Below are positions 35,016 to 42,935 of a stretch of 49,702 nucleotides of DNA, piece by piece. The notes under the pieces were generated by a model. That model saw nothing but the letters and a program-made list of their open reading frames with translations, made no database searches and was not told the DNA's origin. A program made the translations under genes and the position numbers. Source of the DNA: Jongsikchunia kroppenstedtii DSM 45133 (GTDB lineage Bacteria > Actinomycetota > Actinomycetes > Mycobacteriales > Mycobacteriaceae); assembly GCF_000380485.1 (NCBI RefSeq), contig NZ_AQYG01000032.1:1-49702 (forward strand), read 5' to 3'. Position 1 is the stretch's first letter. The number at the start of each line of letters is the position of its first letter.

Positions 35016-37335
35016 CTCCGAGGCGCCCGGCCTGATGCCGGATGTCCCTAGGCAGGGCGGGTACGGCCCGCGCACCGACGCTGACTGGTCGAGTCGCGGC
35101 GAGTACCAGCATCCGGCGGCGGGGTGGGGCGCCGCGCTGTCGGTCGGCAAGGTGCTGGCGAAGCAGCGCGAGCTGGGCCGCGGGACGCGGTCGATGTTCG
35201 TGATGAATCACCCGGACGGCTTCGACTGCCCGGGCTGCGCGTGGCCGGACGACACCAAGCTGACACTCGACTTCTGCGAGAACGGGGTCAAGCACGTCAC
35301 CTGGGAGATGACGCCGAAGCGGGTGATGCGGGAGTTCTTCGCCACGCATTCGGTGACCGAGCTGGCCGGCTGGACCGACTTTGACCTGGAGAACCAGGGC
35401 CGTCTCACCGAGCCGATGGCCTACGACCCCGCGACCGATCACTACGTGCCGATCAGCTGGGACGCCGCGTTCGGGATGGTCGGCGCGGAGTTGCGGGCGC
35501 TGCACAGTCCCGATGAGGCGGCGTTCTACACTTCCGGCCGCCTGAGCAATGAGGCGACGTTCCTGTACCAGCTTCTTGCCCGAGAGTTCGGCACGAACAA
35601 CCTGCCCGACTGCTCGAATATGTGTCATGAGGCCTCGGGTCGGGCATTGACCGCCTCGATCGGTTCCGGCAAAGGCACTGCCGACCTCGACGATTGGGAG
35701 CAGGCCGACGCGCTGTTCGTCCTCGGCGTGAACGCCGCCTCCAACGCGCCGCGGATGCTCACGGCGCTCGCCGACGCGACCCGGCGCGGCGCCAAGGTCG
35801 TGCACATCAACCCGATGCTGGAAGTGGCCGGCACCAAAACCATTGTCCCGCACGAGATCGGCGACATGGCCCGCTTCCACAGCACCGCGACCAGCGAGCT
35901 GAACCTGCAGGTGCGCCCGGGCGGCGATCTGGCACTCATGCGCGGTATGGCCAAGGCGGTACTCGAAGCGGCGGAACGTGATCCGGCGGTTCTCGCCCAT
36001 GACTTCCTGGCCGACCACACCGCATGGTTCGCGGAGTGTCGCGATCTCGTGATGGCGACCAGCTGGACCGAACTGGCCCAGCAGTCCGGCTTGAGTGAGC
36101 TGGACATCCGTGCCGCCGCGGACATCTATCTCCAGGCCGACCGCACCATCATCGCGTGGTGCCTCGGCGTCACACAGCACGAGCACGGGGTCGACACGGC
36201 GCGCGAGATCACGAATCTCCTTCTGCTGCGTGGCAATATCGGCCGACCGGGTGCGGGTCCGTCGCCCGTGCGCGGCCACAGCAACGTGCAGGGCAACCGG
36301 ACGTGCGGCATCGACCATCGCCCGAAGGAGACATTCCTGCAGGCTCTCGATGACGAATACGGCATCACCTCGCCGCGGCATCACGGCCTCGACACGGTGA
36401 AGACGATCAAGGCGATGCATGCGGGCACCGTGAAGGTGTTCGTCGGCATGGGCGGCAATTTCGTGCTGGCCGCGCCGGACACCAAGTACACCGCGCTTGG
36501 TCTGGCCCAGTGCGAGTTGACGGTTCAGGTCAGCACCAAGCTCAACCGGAGCCATCTGACGCATGGCCGCAAGGCGTTGATCCTGCCGTGCCTGGGCCGT
36601 ACCGAGAAGGATCAGCAGGCGGCGGGGAAGCAGGGCGTCACCGTGGAAGACGCGATGAGCATGGTGCACATCTCGTTCGGCAAGCGGCGACCCGCCTCCG
36701 CGGATCTCAAGTCGGAGCCGGCGATCATCGCCGGCATCGCGACGGCGACACTACCCAACAGCTCGACCCCATGGCAGTGGTACGTCGAGGACTACGACCG
36801 CATCCGGGACTCGATGTCGCGGGTGCTGCCCGGATTCGATGACTTCAACGAACTCATCAAGAGGCCCGGCGGATTCCGGATCCCGCAACCGGCGCGTGAA
36901 CGGGTCTTCCTGACCCCGACCGGCCGCGCCGAGTTCTCGCTGGCTGCCCTGCCGAATGTCATTCCGGCGCAATCGGACACGCTGGTCCTGCAGACGATGC
37001 GATCGCATGACCAGTGGAACACCACCGTATATTCGGCCGACGACCGATACCGCGGCATCAAGAATCTGCGGGAGCTGGTGTTCATGAACGAGGCTGACAT
37101 GGCGTCGCGTGGTGTGTCCGAAGGCGACTTCGTCGACATCGAATCCACCTCGCGCGACGGATCGATCCGCCGGGTGCGTCGGTATCGGGCTGTGCGGCAT
37201 GCGCTTCCGAAGGGCAGCGCAGCGGGATACATGCCCGAGATGAACGCGCTGATCGGGATCGCCGACTACAGCACGCAGAGCGATCAGCCGCTGATGAAGA
37301 ACGTGCTGGTGCGCATCAGTCGAAGCGGCGACTGA
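34975..37335 (+). CDS. FdhF/YdeP-type molybdopterin oxidoreductase
   Basis: 786 residues. The N-terminal HPDGFDCPGCAWPD and LDFCENGVKH motifs place cysteines in the FdhF/YdeP type and may ligate a cluster. YTSGRLSNEATFLYQLLARE and the NMCHEASGRAL motif, whose Cys aligns with the expected Mo/W ligand, follow, then a bis-MGD-binding pattern including LLLLRGNIGRPGAGPSPVRGHSNVQGNR. A C-terminal molydop-binding barrel ends the protein. It corresponds to the group containing M. tuberculosis Rv2900c; formate oxidation is often assumed but unproven. ATG at 34975 lies inside fdhD, after AAGGAGG. A terminator hairpin follows. Confidence 0.87.
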   Translation: MKPQHATSEPDHSDSEAPGLMPDVPRQGGYGPRTDADWSSRGEYQHPAAGWGAALSVGKVLAKQRELGRGTRSMFVMNHPDGFDCPGCAWPDDTKLTLDFCENGVKHVTWEMTPKRVMREFFATHSVTELAGWTDFDLENQGRLTEPMAYDPATDHYVPISWDAAFGMVGAELRALHSPDEAAFYTSGRLSNEATFLYQLLAREFGTNNLPDCSNMCHEASGRALTASIGSGKGTADLDDWEQADALFVLGVNAASNAPRMLTALADATRRGAKVVHINPMLEVAGTKTIVPHEIGDMARFHSTATSELNLQVRPGGDLALMRGMAKAVLEAAERDPAVLAHDFLADHTAWFAECRDLVMATSWTELAQQSGLSELDIRAAADIYLQADRTIIAWCLGVTQHEHGVDTAREITNLLLLRGNIGRPGAGPSPVRGHSNVQGNRTCGIDHRPKETFLQALDDEYGITSPRHHGLDTVKTIKAMHAGTVKVFVGMGGNFVLAAPDTKYTALGLAQCELTVQVSTKLNRSHLTHGRKALILPCLGRTEKDQQAAGKQGVTVEDAMSMVHISFGKRRPASADLKSEPAIIAGIATATLPNSSTPWQWYVEDYDRIRDSMSRVLPGFDDFNELIKRPGGFRIPQPARERVFLTPTGRAEFSLAALPNVIPAQSDTLVLQTMRSHDQWNTTVYSADDRYRGIKNLRELVFMNEADMASRGVSEGDFVDIESTSRDGSIRRVRRYRAVRHALPKGSAAGYMPEMNALIGIADYSTQSDQPLMKNVLVRISRSGD

Positions 37336-37354
37336 CCGCGACGCATAGGCAACA

Positions 37355-37384
37355 GCGGGACCACGGCCGAGGCCGTGATCCCGC
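37355..37384. terminator. bidirectional terminator hairpin
   Basis: GCGGGACCACGGCC at 37355-37368 pairs with 37371-37384 with one mismatch, in the 72-base gap between the convergent fdhF-like and SDR genes. It has no pronounced T-run on either side. Confidence 0.6.
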
Positions 37385-37407
37385 GTGCGGTGAAATCCGT
37401 TGCGGCT

Positions 37408-38193
37408 CTAGAAGTGAGTGCCACCGTCGACACGGACCTCGGTGCCGGTGATGAACTTGCCGTCGTCGCTGGCCAGCATCGCGACCACCGATGCCACGGT
37501 CTCCGGCCCGGCGAAGCCCTGCCCCAGAGCTGGCGTCAGCTTCATGAACAGACGCATGTCGGCGTCCTCGGGCAGACCGGGGCCGTGGCTCTGCTGGCTC
37601 TGGCCGGACCCGTCCGTCATGCCCGAGGAAATGGAGCCCGGCTGCACCGCGGTGAAACGGATGCCGCGCGTGGCGTATTCGGCCGCGAGCGCATGGGTCA
37701 TCGACTGCACACCGCCCTTGCTCGCCGCGTAGGCCGCCATGTAGGGGTGCGCGAACATCGCCGAGGTGGAGCTGAAGTTCACCACCGCCGCACCGTTGCC
37801 CTCGAGCAGCGCCGGGATGGATTCCCTGATGACCAGGAACGTGCCGACCAGGTTGATCCGGATGACCTGTTCGAACTCTTCGACGGTCGTCTGCTCGGTA
37901 TGCGACGACCGCAGGATGCCCGCGGCGTTGACCAGCGCGTCGAGACCGCCCAACCACTCGACGGCGTCGGCGACGCCGGCCTTCGCGGAGGCCTCGTCGG
38001 CGATGTTCACGACGACCGTATGCAGGCGGTCGGCCGCGTCCCCGGCCTTGGTCACGGTGTCGGCGAGTCCGGACTCGCTGACGTCGGCGGCGACGACCCG
38101 ACCGCCTTCGGCGAGCATGCGCAGGACCGTCGCCTGCCCGATGCCGGATCCGCCACCGGTGACGAGGGCGCGGCGGTTGTCGTAGCGGTTCAT
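37408..38193 (-). CDS. short-chain dehydrogenase/reductase
   Basis: 261 residues. The Rossmann motif TGGGSGIGQATV is near residue 12, NAAGILRSS is the NAG motif, the catalytic Ser is in NFSSTSAMF and YAASKGG is the YxxxK motif. It is a classical SDR oxidising or reducing an alcohol/ketone; the substrate is unknown. ATG at 38193 is preceded by GAAAGG; upstream in-frame sequence to 38316 is unlikely coding. It lies 166 bases downstream of an IclR gene on the same strand, and may be its target or partner. Confidence 0.9.
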   Translation of the reverse strand: MNRYDNRRALVTGGGSGIGQATVLRMLAEGGRVVAADVSESGLADTVTKAGDAADRLHTVVVNIADEASAKAGVADAVEWLGGLDALVNAAGILRSSHTEQTTVEEFEQVIRINLVGTFLVIRESIPALLEGNGAAVVNFSSTSAMFAHPYMAAYAASKGGVQSMTHALAAEYATRGIRFTAVQPGSISSGMTDGSGQSQQSHGPGLPEDADMRLFMKLTPALGQGFAGPETVASVVAMLASDDGKFITGTEVRVDGGTHF

Positions 38194-38359
38194 GATGGTG
38201 GACCTTTCGGGCTCAGAGTGGGGCGCGCGATGCCACGGGACAACGCTGGCCATTCTCATCCAATATGCGGCATCGGCGGGGTGCTCGGTACCGCGATGTT
38301 CCACCTGCCGAGCCACTTATTTCAGGGACGGCATGCCCCGATGGCACTCGCGCCGCTCG

Positions 38360-39181
38360 CTAGGCGAGCGCGGGCGCTGCGTGCTGGGCGCGCGACCGGC
38401 ATACCGACCGCGGCCCTCGCGGGGCCGCCCAATGGTCGATCGCCACCAGCGGTGCGCGATCGAGGCTCTTGGTGCAGCCGGGTGCTTCGATGGCGCGGCC
38501 CACGGCCGCCGCCGCGGCCTGCACCGCGCTGGTCAGCGAACGGTGCTGCACCTGGGCGGTCGGGCCGCAGATCGAGACCGCCGCGCCGGTCGGGCGACCA
38601 TATGCACGGATCGGTGCGCCGATGCAGCTCAGGCCGGGAACCAGTTCATCGCGGCTGTATGCGACGCCGGTTTCCTGTGCCCGGGCCAGCTCTTCGCGGA
38701 ACCTGGCGCTCGCGGGTCCGGCGTCCGGCCGGGGCTGCGCGGGCGCCGTGCTGAGCAGCACCTTGCCCATGCTGGCGCGGTTGGCGTTGATCCGGCTGCC
38801 GACGCGGAACGGCAACGTGGCGGCGCGGCGTCCACCCGCCTGTTGCAGGATCACGACCTCGTCGTCGCGGAGGACGCCGAGAAATGCGGCATGGCCGGTG
38901 TCTCTGTAGAGCTCCTGGAGGATCGGCCAGGCGGACGTCATCAGCTTGTCGCTCTGGGCGGCGCCCATACCGAGTTCGAAGAGCGACGAGCCGAGGGCGT
39001 AGTGGCCGCCGTGACGAGTCAGCCACCCCATCCGGGCGAGCTGTTCGAGGATCCGGTGAACGGTCGACCGGGGGAGCTCGGTCCGGCGGGTGACATCGGA
39101 CAGCGTCAGCGGACGCCCGGCTGCTCGGATGACTTCAAGAACAACCGACACACGCTCGAGGATGCTTCCGGACATCGTCAC
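38360..39181 (-). CDS. IclR-family transcriptional regulator
   Basis: 273 residues from a GTG (ATG six bases later is equally possible). The N-terminal winged helix LSDVTRRTELPRSTVHRILEQLARMGWL is clear, followed by the effector domain with AAFLGVLRDDEVVILQQAGG, NANRASMGKVLLSTAP and GLSCIGAPIRAYG. The last 35 residues (SVCRSRAQHAAPALA end) are an Arg/Ala-rich tail beyond the usual family end. It is divergent from a TetR gene over a region with a 22-bp palindrome, and lies upstream of the SDR. Confidence 0.86.
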   Translation of the reverse strand: MTMSGSILERVSVVLEVIRAAGRPLTLSDVTRRTELPRSTVHRILEQLARMGWLTRHGGHYALGSSLFELGMGAAQSDKLMTSAWPILQELYRDTGHAAFLGVLRDDEVVILQQAGGRRAATLPFRVGSRINANRASMGKVLLSTAPAQPRPDAGPASARFREELARAQETGVAYSRDELVPGLSCIGAPIRAYGRPTGAAVSICGPTAQVQHRSLTSAVQAAAAAVGRAIEAPGCTKSLDRAPLVAIDHWAAPRGPRSVCRSRAQHAAPALA

Positions 39182-39196
39182 CGCTTTCTGTCTCGA

Positions 39197-39218
39197 CTAC
39201 TAGCCACTTGGCTAGTAG
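39197..39218. promoter_or_regulatory. 22-bp palindromic operator between iclR and tetR genes
   Basis: CTACTAGCCACTTGGCTAGT plus AG forms a perfect 10-2-10 inverted repeat. It is 16 bases upstream of the IclR start and about 100 upstream of the TetR start. A second dyad, GGTTA-CGT-TAACC, lies at 39228-39240. Either regulator could bind; symmetry and size suit TetR or IclR dimers. Confidence 0.7.
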
Positions 39219-39318
39219 CGTGATGGCGGTTACGTTAACCCGGCCCTATGAACTGGTCAACCGATTGTGATGTAACCGGCGAGTAGGGGTAGGGGTCGAG
39301 ACGAGAAGGTGAGCGGAA

Positions 39319-39918
39319 GTGGCCGAAGGCAAGATCGATCAGAGCGCGCGGCAGCGCGACACGGACAGCATCGTCACCGCGGCGCGCGCGCTGTTCGCCG
39401 AGCGCGGCCCGGCGCGGGTGTCGTTACGTGAGGTCGCGCGGGAAGCCGGCGTGAACTACGGCCTGATTCACCAGTACGTGGGCTCCAAGGAAGCGCTTCT
39501 GCGCCTGGTCTTCACGCGGTCATCGGCGGGGTGGGCGGACGCATTCTCCGACGCTGACCGGCTCGAAGACGCGATCGGTCTGCTGCTGCGGCCGAAGTCG
39601 GACACCTACGTTCGAATGCTTGCGCATCTGATTCTGGAGGGGCGGAACCCCGCCGAGCTGGAGGACGACACACCAGCGCTGCAGGCGCTGACCCGTCGAC
39701 TCGAATCCGAGTTGGTGCCGTCCGCGCCCGTGTTGCCCGACCCGCGAATCCAGGCCGCCGTGATCACCGGGATCAGCATGGGCTGGGGACTGTTCGGGCC
39801 GTATCTGCGGATGCTCGCCGGGCTGACCGACCTGTCGCAGGACGAGCTGGATCGGCGCGTGTATGACTATGTGCGGCAGGTGTTTACGGAGCGTATCGAG
39901 GCGGCCGTCACCGACTGA
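39319..39918 (+). CDS. TetR-family transcriptional regulator
   Basis: 199 residues from a GTG. The N-terminal helix-turn-helix is typical: IVTAARALFAERGPARVSLREVAREAGVNYGLIHQYVGSKEALLRLVF. The C-terminal ligand domain is unspecific and includes AVITGISMGWGLFGPYLRML. It is divergent from the IclR gene and convergent, with only nine bases between stops, with the dioxygenase gene. It may control itself, the IclR gene or the dioxygenase-amidohydrolase pair; the palindromes upstream are candidate sites. Confidence 0.88.
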   Translation: MAEGKIDQSARQRDTDSIVTAARALFAERGPARVSLREVAREAGVNYGLIHQYVGSKEALLRLVFTRSSAGWADAFSDADRLEDAIGLLLRPKSDTYVRMLAHLILEGRNPAELEDDTPALQALTRRLESELVPSAPVLPDPRIQAAVITGISMGWGLFGPYLRMLAGLTDLSQDELDRRVYDYVRQVFTERIEAAVTD

Positions 39919-39927
39919 GTCGCCGCG

Positions 39928-41001
39928 TCAGTGGATGATGTCGGCGAGGTAGCGCGTCGGCAGCTCCATGAACGGCGTGCGGTGGATCGCCCAATGCGGC
40001 AGATCCTCCATCGAGTAGATGTCCTGCTGGTTCACCGGCCGCCGCGGCCACGACGGGATATTCACCCACAGCCGCAGCAGATGACGGCGGCGGTCGATCT
40101 CGGGGTGGTCTTCATAAGGCGTGCGGCCATGGACGATCAGCCGGTTGTTGAGGAACTGGATATCGCCCGCGGCGATGTTCATGTCCAGATAGAACTCCGG
40201 CGATGCCGAGATCTCACAGAACAGATCCAGCGCCGCTTCCTGCTGCGGCGTGATCTGGAAGTATCCGGCCCGAGCCGCGTCACGCGTTTGGGCGACGTGG
40301 ACGCACGAGGCGAAGACGCCGTCGGGCTTGGCGAAGAGGGCCACGTTGCCGGATGTGACGATCTTGCCGTCGCCGCGCTCGGCATCATGTTGGCTGCGCA
40401 TTATGGGCATGCCGTCGTAGAGCACCTGTGCCAGTTCGGGATTCGTCTCGACCATGCGATCATGTACCGCCGCGGCGCTGGCGATCCGGCTCGCCCCGCC
40501 CGACTTGGCCTCCCGCAGGCACAGCAGTGACACCACATCGTGGCCGTCACTGTGCATATTCATCGATTGGGCCGATCGGTAGCCGCGCACGAGCTCGTCC
40601 ACGAGGTCCGACACGTTCATCACATGACCGAGGATCTCGCCGTTGCCGGACTGCGGGATGATCACGCCGAGATGCGCGCCGAGGCCGCAATAGATGCGGG
40701 CCAGATCGTCGTCGTAGGCATCCCTGGACAGCCCGCGGATCAACACGAACCCGCGGCCCGACCACAGCTCGTCGCGAAGCCGCGCCAGGAATTCGCCGAC
40801 GGTGTGGAGCGGAAAGGTATCCGGGGTGATCTCCGTCAGATCTAGATCACCGTGGCTCTTGAGCGTGCTCAGCGCGGCGTCGATCTCGGTGAGCTCGTCG
40901 GCAGACAGCTGCCACAGGCCGTCTTCGCGGTAGTCGAAGGTGCTGCCCAGCCAGGCGGTGCGGCCGCCGACCGGGGTGAGTGTGGTGTGAGCGTGGGTCA
41001 T
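39928..41001 (-). CDS. TauD/TfdA-type Fe(II)/2-oxoglutarate dioxygenase
   Basis: 357 residues. The iron-binding HxD is likely the HSD of MNMHSDGHDVVSLLCL (near residue 150). The distal His is in NNRLIVHGRTPYEDH, and the 2-oxoglutarate-binding Arg is in RRRHLLRLW. It should hydroxylate a small carboxylate or amine substrate, releasing succinate and CO2. It follows the amidohydrolase gene by 29 bases on the same strand, so a two-step pathway acting on an N-acylated or N-substituted compound is suggested. Substrate is not predictable. Confidence 0.85.
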   Translation of the reverse strand: MTHAHTTLTPVGGRTAWLGSTFDYREDGLWQLSADELTEIDAALSTLKSHGDLDLTEITPDTFPLHTVGEFLARLRDELWSGRGFVLIRGLSRDAYDDDLARIYCGLGAHLGVIIPQSGNGEILGHVMNVSDLVDELVRGYRSAQSMNMHSDGHDVVSLLCLREAKSGGASRIASAAAVHDRMVETNPELAQVLYDGMPIMRSQHDAERGDGKIVTSGNVALFAKPDGVFASCVHVAQTRDAARAGYFQITPQQEAALDLFCEISASPEFYLDMNIAAGDIQFLNNRLIVHGRTPYEDHPEIDRRRHLLRLWVNIPSWPRRPVNQQDIYSMEDLPHWAIHRTPFMELPTRYLADIIH

Positions 41002-41030
41002 TCGCGGCTCCGGGTTCGGGTGTGCGGGGT

Positions 41031-42764
41031 TCAGGCTGTGATGGGCTCGGATTGCGGCCCGCGGACGAGACGTCCGGGAAGGGCGCCGGTATGTGCGCCG
41101 CTGCGGCTGACGACGATGCCGGCGACGATGGTCGCGGTGTAGCCGCGTGCGTCCTGCATCAGGCGCCGGCCGCCGGCGGGCAGATCGCGAACGACGCGCG
41201 GCAGACCCAGATCGAGATGGTCCAGATCGATCACATTGAGGTCGGCGCGGTATCCGGGCGCAACCAGACCTCGGTCGTGCAGTCCCATCATCTGCGCGCA
41301 GCGCCGGGTCATGACGTGAATCAGATAGGGCAGCGGGAGGCGCTCGCCCTGCGTCCGGTCACGACCCCAGTGGGTGAGCATGTGTGTGTAGATGCTGCCG
41401 TCGCAGATCACGCCGAGATGCGCGCCGCCATCACCGAGCCCGGGCACGGTGTGGTCGCTGAGCAGCATTTCGCGCGACGGTTCCAGGGAATGGTCGGCGT
41501 AGTTGGAGAACGCGAGATAGAGGACGTTGCGGCCGTCGCGTTCGAGCAGCTTGTCGTAGGCGAGGCTCTCCGGTGACACGCCCAGGCGTTCGGCTTGCGC
41601 GCGGATCGAGTCGCTGGCGGCCGGCTCGTAGTCGAAGTCGTCACCCATCTCGTAGAGCTGGTCGAAGTCGCGCACCCGCATGCCGATCGCGATGGTCGGG
41701 TTCGGGTCGTTGGCCTCGGCGAGGATGCGTTCCTTGACCTCCGGCTTGTGTAGCTCATCGACGCGCTCCGCCAGGGATCGGTCGGCCATCGCCAGATAGG
41801 TGGGGGTCGAATAGAAGGGATGCAGGGTCAGCTGCAGCCCGAGCAGGACGCCCAGCGGGCGCGGCAGCACCTGCATCGTCGCGGCCGTGCCGGAGGCATT
41901 CGCATCATCGACCTTGTCGAGGATCGTGCGCCACAGCTGCGGCTTGCCGTGACTCTGTACCAACGACATGCTGAACGGTCGGCCGGCCGCCGTGGCCTGG
42001 CGCAGCGCCATGTCGAGGACCTGTTCCCAGTCGTCGTTGTATTCGATGACGAACTGCAGGACGCCGGATCCGGCTCGCCCGAGCGCGCCCGCCAGCCCGG
42101 CGTACTCCTCCTCGGTGGCCGCCAGCGTCGGGGTGAGCTGGCCGTCGCTCGATCGGTGGAACATCGTCTGCGACGTGCCGAAACCGAACGCTCCGGCGTC
42201 GATCGCCTCTTCCAGCACCGCCGCCATCTGCGCGATCTCCTCCGGGGTGGCCTCCTCGCGGTTGAAGGCCCGCTCGCCCATGACGAAGGTGCGTAGCGCG
42301 GCATGCGGGACATAGCTGCATAGATCGGCGTCGAACTCGCGTCCGCTCAGGTAGTCGAGGTATTCGGGGTAGGTCGTCCACCGCCAGTCGACGCCCTCGC
42401 TGAGGACGACGTTGGGGATATCCTCGACGCCCTCCATGAGCTTGATCAGCAGGTCGCGATGCTCGGGCTTGCAGGGCGCGAAGCCCACGCCGCAGTTGCC
42501 CATGACGACGGTCGTGACCCCGTGGTTGGTCGACGGAACCAGGCGGTTCTCCCACGTGGCCTGGCCGTCGTAATGGGTGTGCACGTCGACGAAACCGGGG
42601 GTGACCAGCTGGCCGTGGGCATCGATTTCCTCGCGGCCGGCGGTCGGCACGTCGCCGACCGCCGCGATAACGCCGTCGCGCACCGCGACATCGGCCTGCC
42701 GCGGCTCGCCGCCGGAGCCGTCGATGACCATCCCGCCGCGGATGACTAGATCGAAGTCGGTCAT
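41031..42764 (-). CDS. amidohydrolase, N-acyl-D-amino-acid deacylase-like
   Basis: 577 residues. It begins with the amidohydrolase beta-sandwich [20 protein letters not shown], followed by the metal motif [12 protein letters not shown] (HxH), then [13 protein letters not shown] and later [14 protein letters not shown], whose Asp is the expected catalytic base. This pattern matches D-aminoacylase and related deacylases, which remove acyl groups from N-acyl-D-amino acids. ATG at 42764. It is the first gene of a probable operon with the dioxygenase and is divergent from dnaG. True substrate unknown. Confidence 0.85.
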   Translation of the reverse strand: MTDFDLVIRGGMVIDGSGGEPRQADVAVRDGVIAAVGDVPTAGREEIDAHGQLVTPGFVDVHTHYDGQATWENRLVPSTNHGVTTVVMGNCGVGFAPCKPEHRDLLIKLMEGVEDIPNVVLSEGVDWRWTTYPEYLDYLSGREFDADLCSYVPHAALRTFVMGERAFNREEATPEEIAQMAAVLEEAIDAGAFGFGTSQTMFHRSSDGQLTPTLAATEEEYAGLAGALGRAGSGVLQFVIEYNDDWEQVLDMALRQATAAGRPFSMSLVQSHGKPQLWRTILDKVDDANASGTAATMQVLPRPLGVLLGLQLTLHPFYSTPTYLAMADRSLAERVDELHKPEVKERILAEANDPNPTIAIGMRVRDFDQLYEMGDDFDYEPAASDSIRAQAERLGVSPESLAYDKLLERDGRNVLYLAFSNYADHSLEPSREMLLSDHTVPGLGDGGAHLGVICDGSIYTHMLTHWGRDRTQGERLPLPYLIHVMTRRCAQMMGLHDRGLVAPGYRADLNVIDLDHLDLGLPRVVRDLPAGGRRLMQDARGYTATIVAGIVVSRSGAHTGALPGRLVRGPQSEPITA

Positions 42765-42935
42765 GAGCGCCTTTCGCCGTCGTCACTGCATATCGACGCT
42801 AAGTCGGGACGTGTGCGTGGTCTCGCCGCTGTCCCACGCAGTAGAACGGCTCCCGAAAACCGGGAGGCCGCACGAGTCGCGCGAGAGATCGTTGCTGCCG
42901 CTTGCCGTATTCGGCGGGCCACTAGACTGGGGTAC

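Noticed and set aside
34996-36669. Minus-strand ORF of 557 codons opposite the fdhF-like gene
   Set aside because: Shadow frame with composition typical of the complement of high-GC coding DNA.
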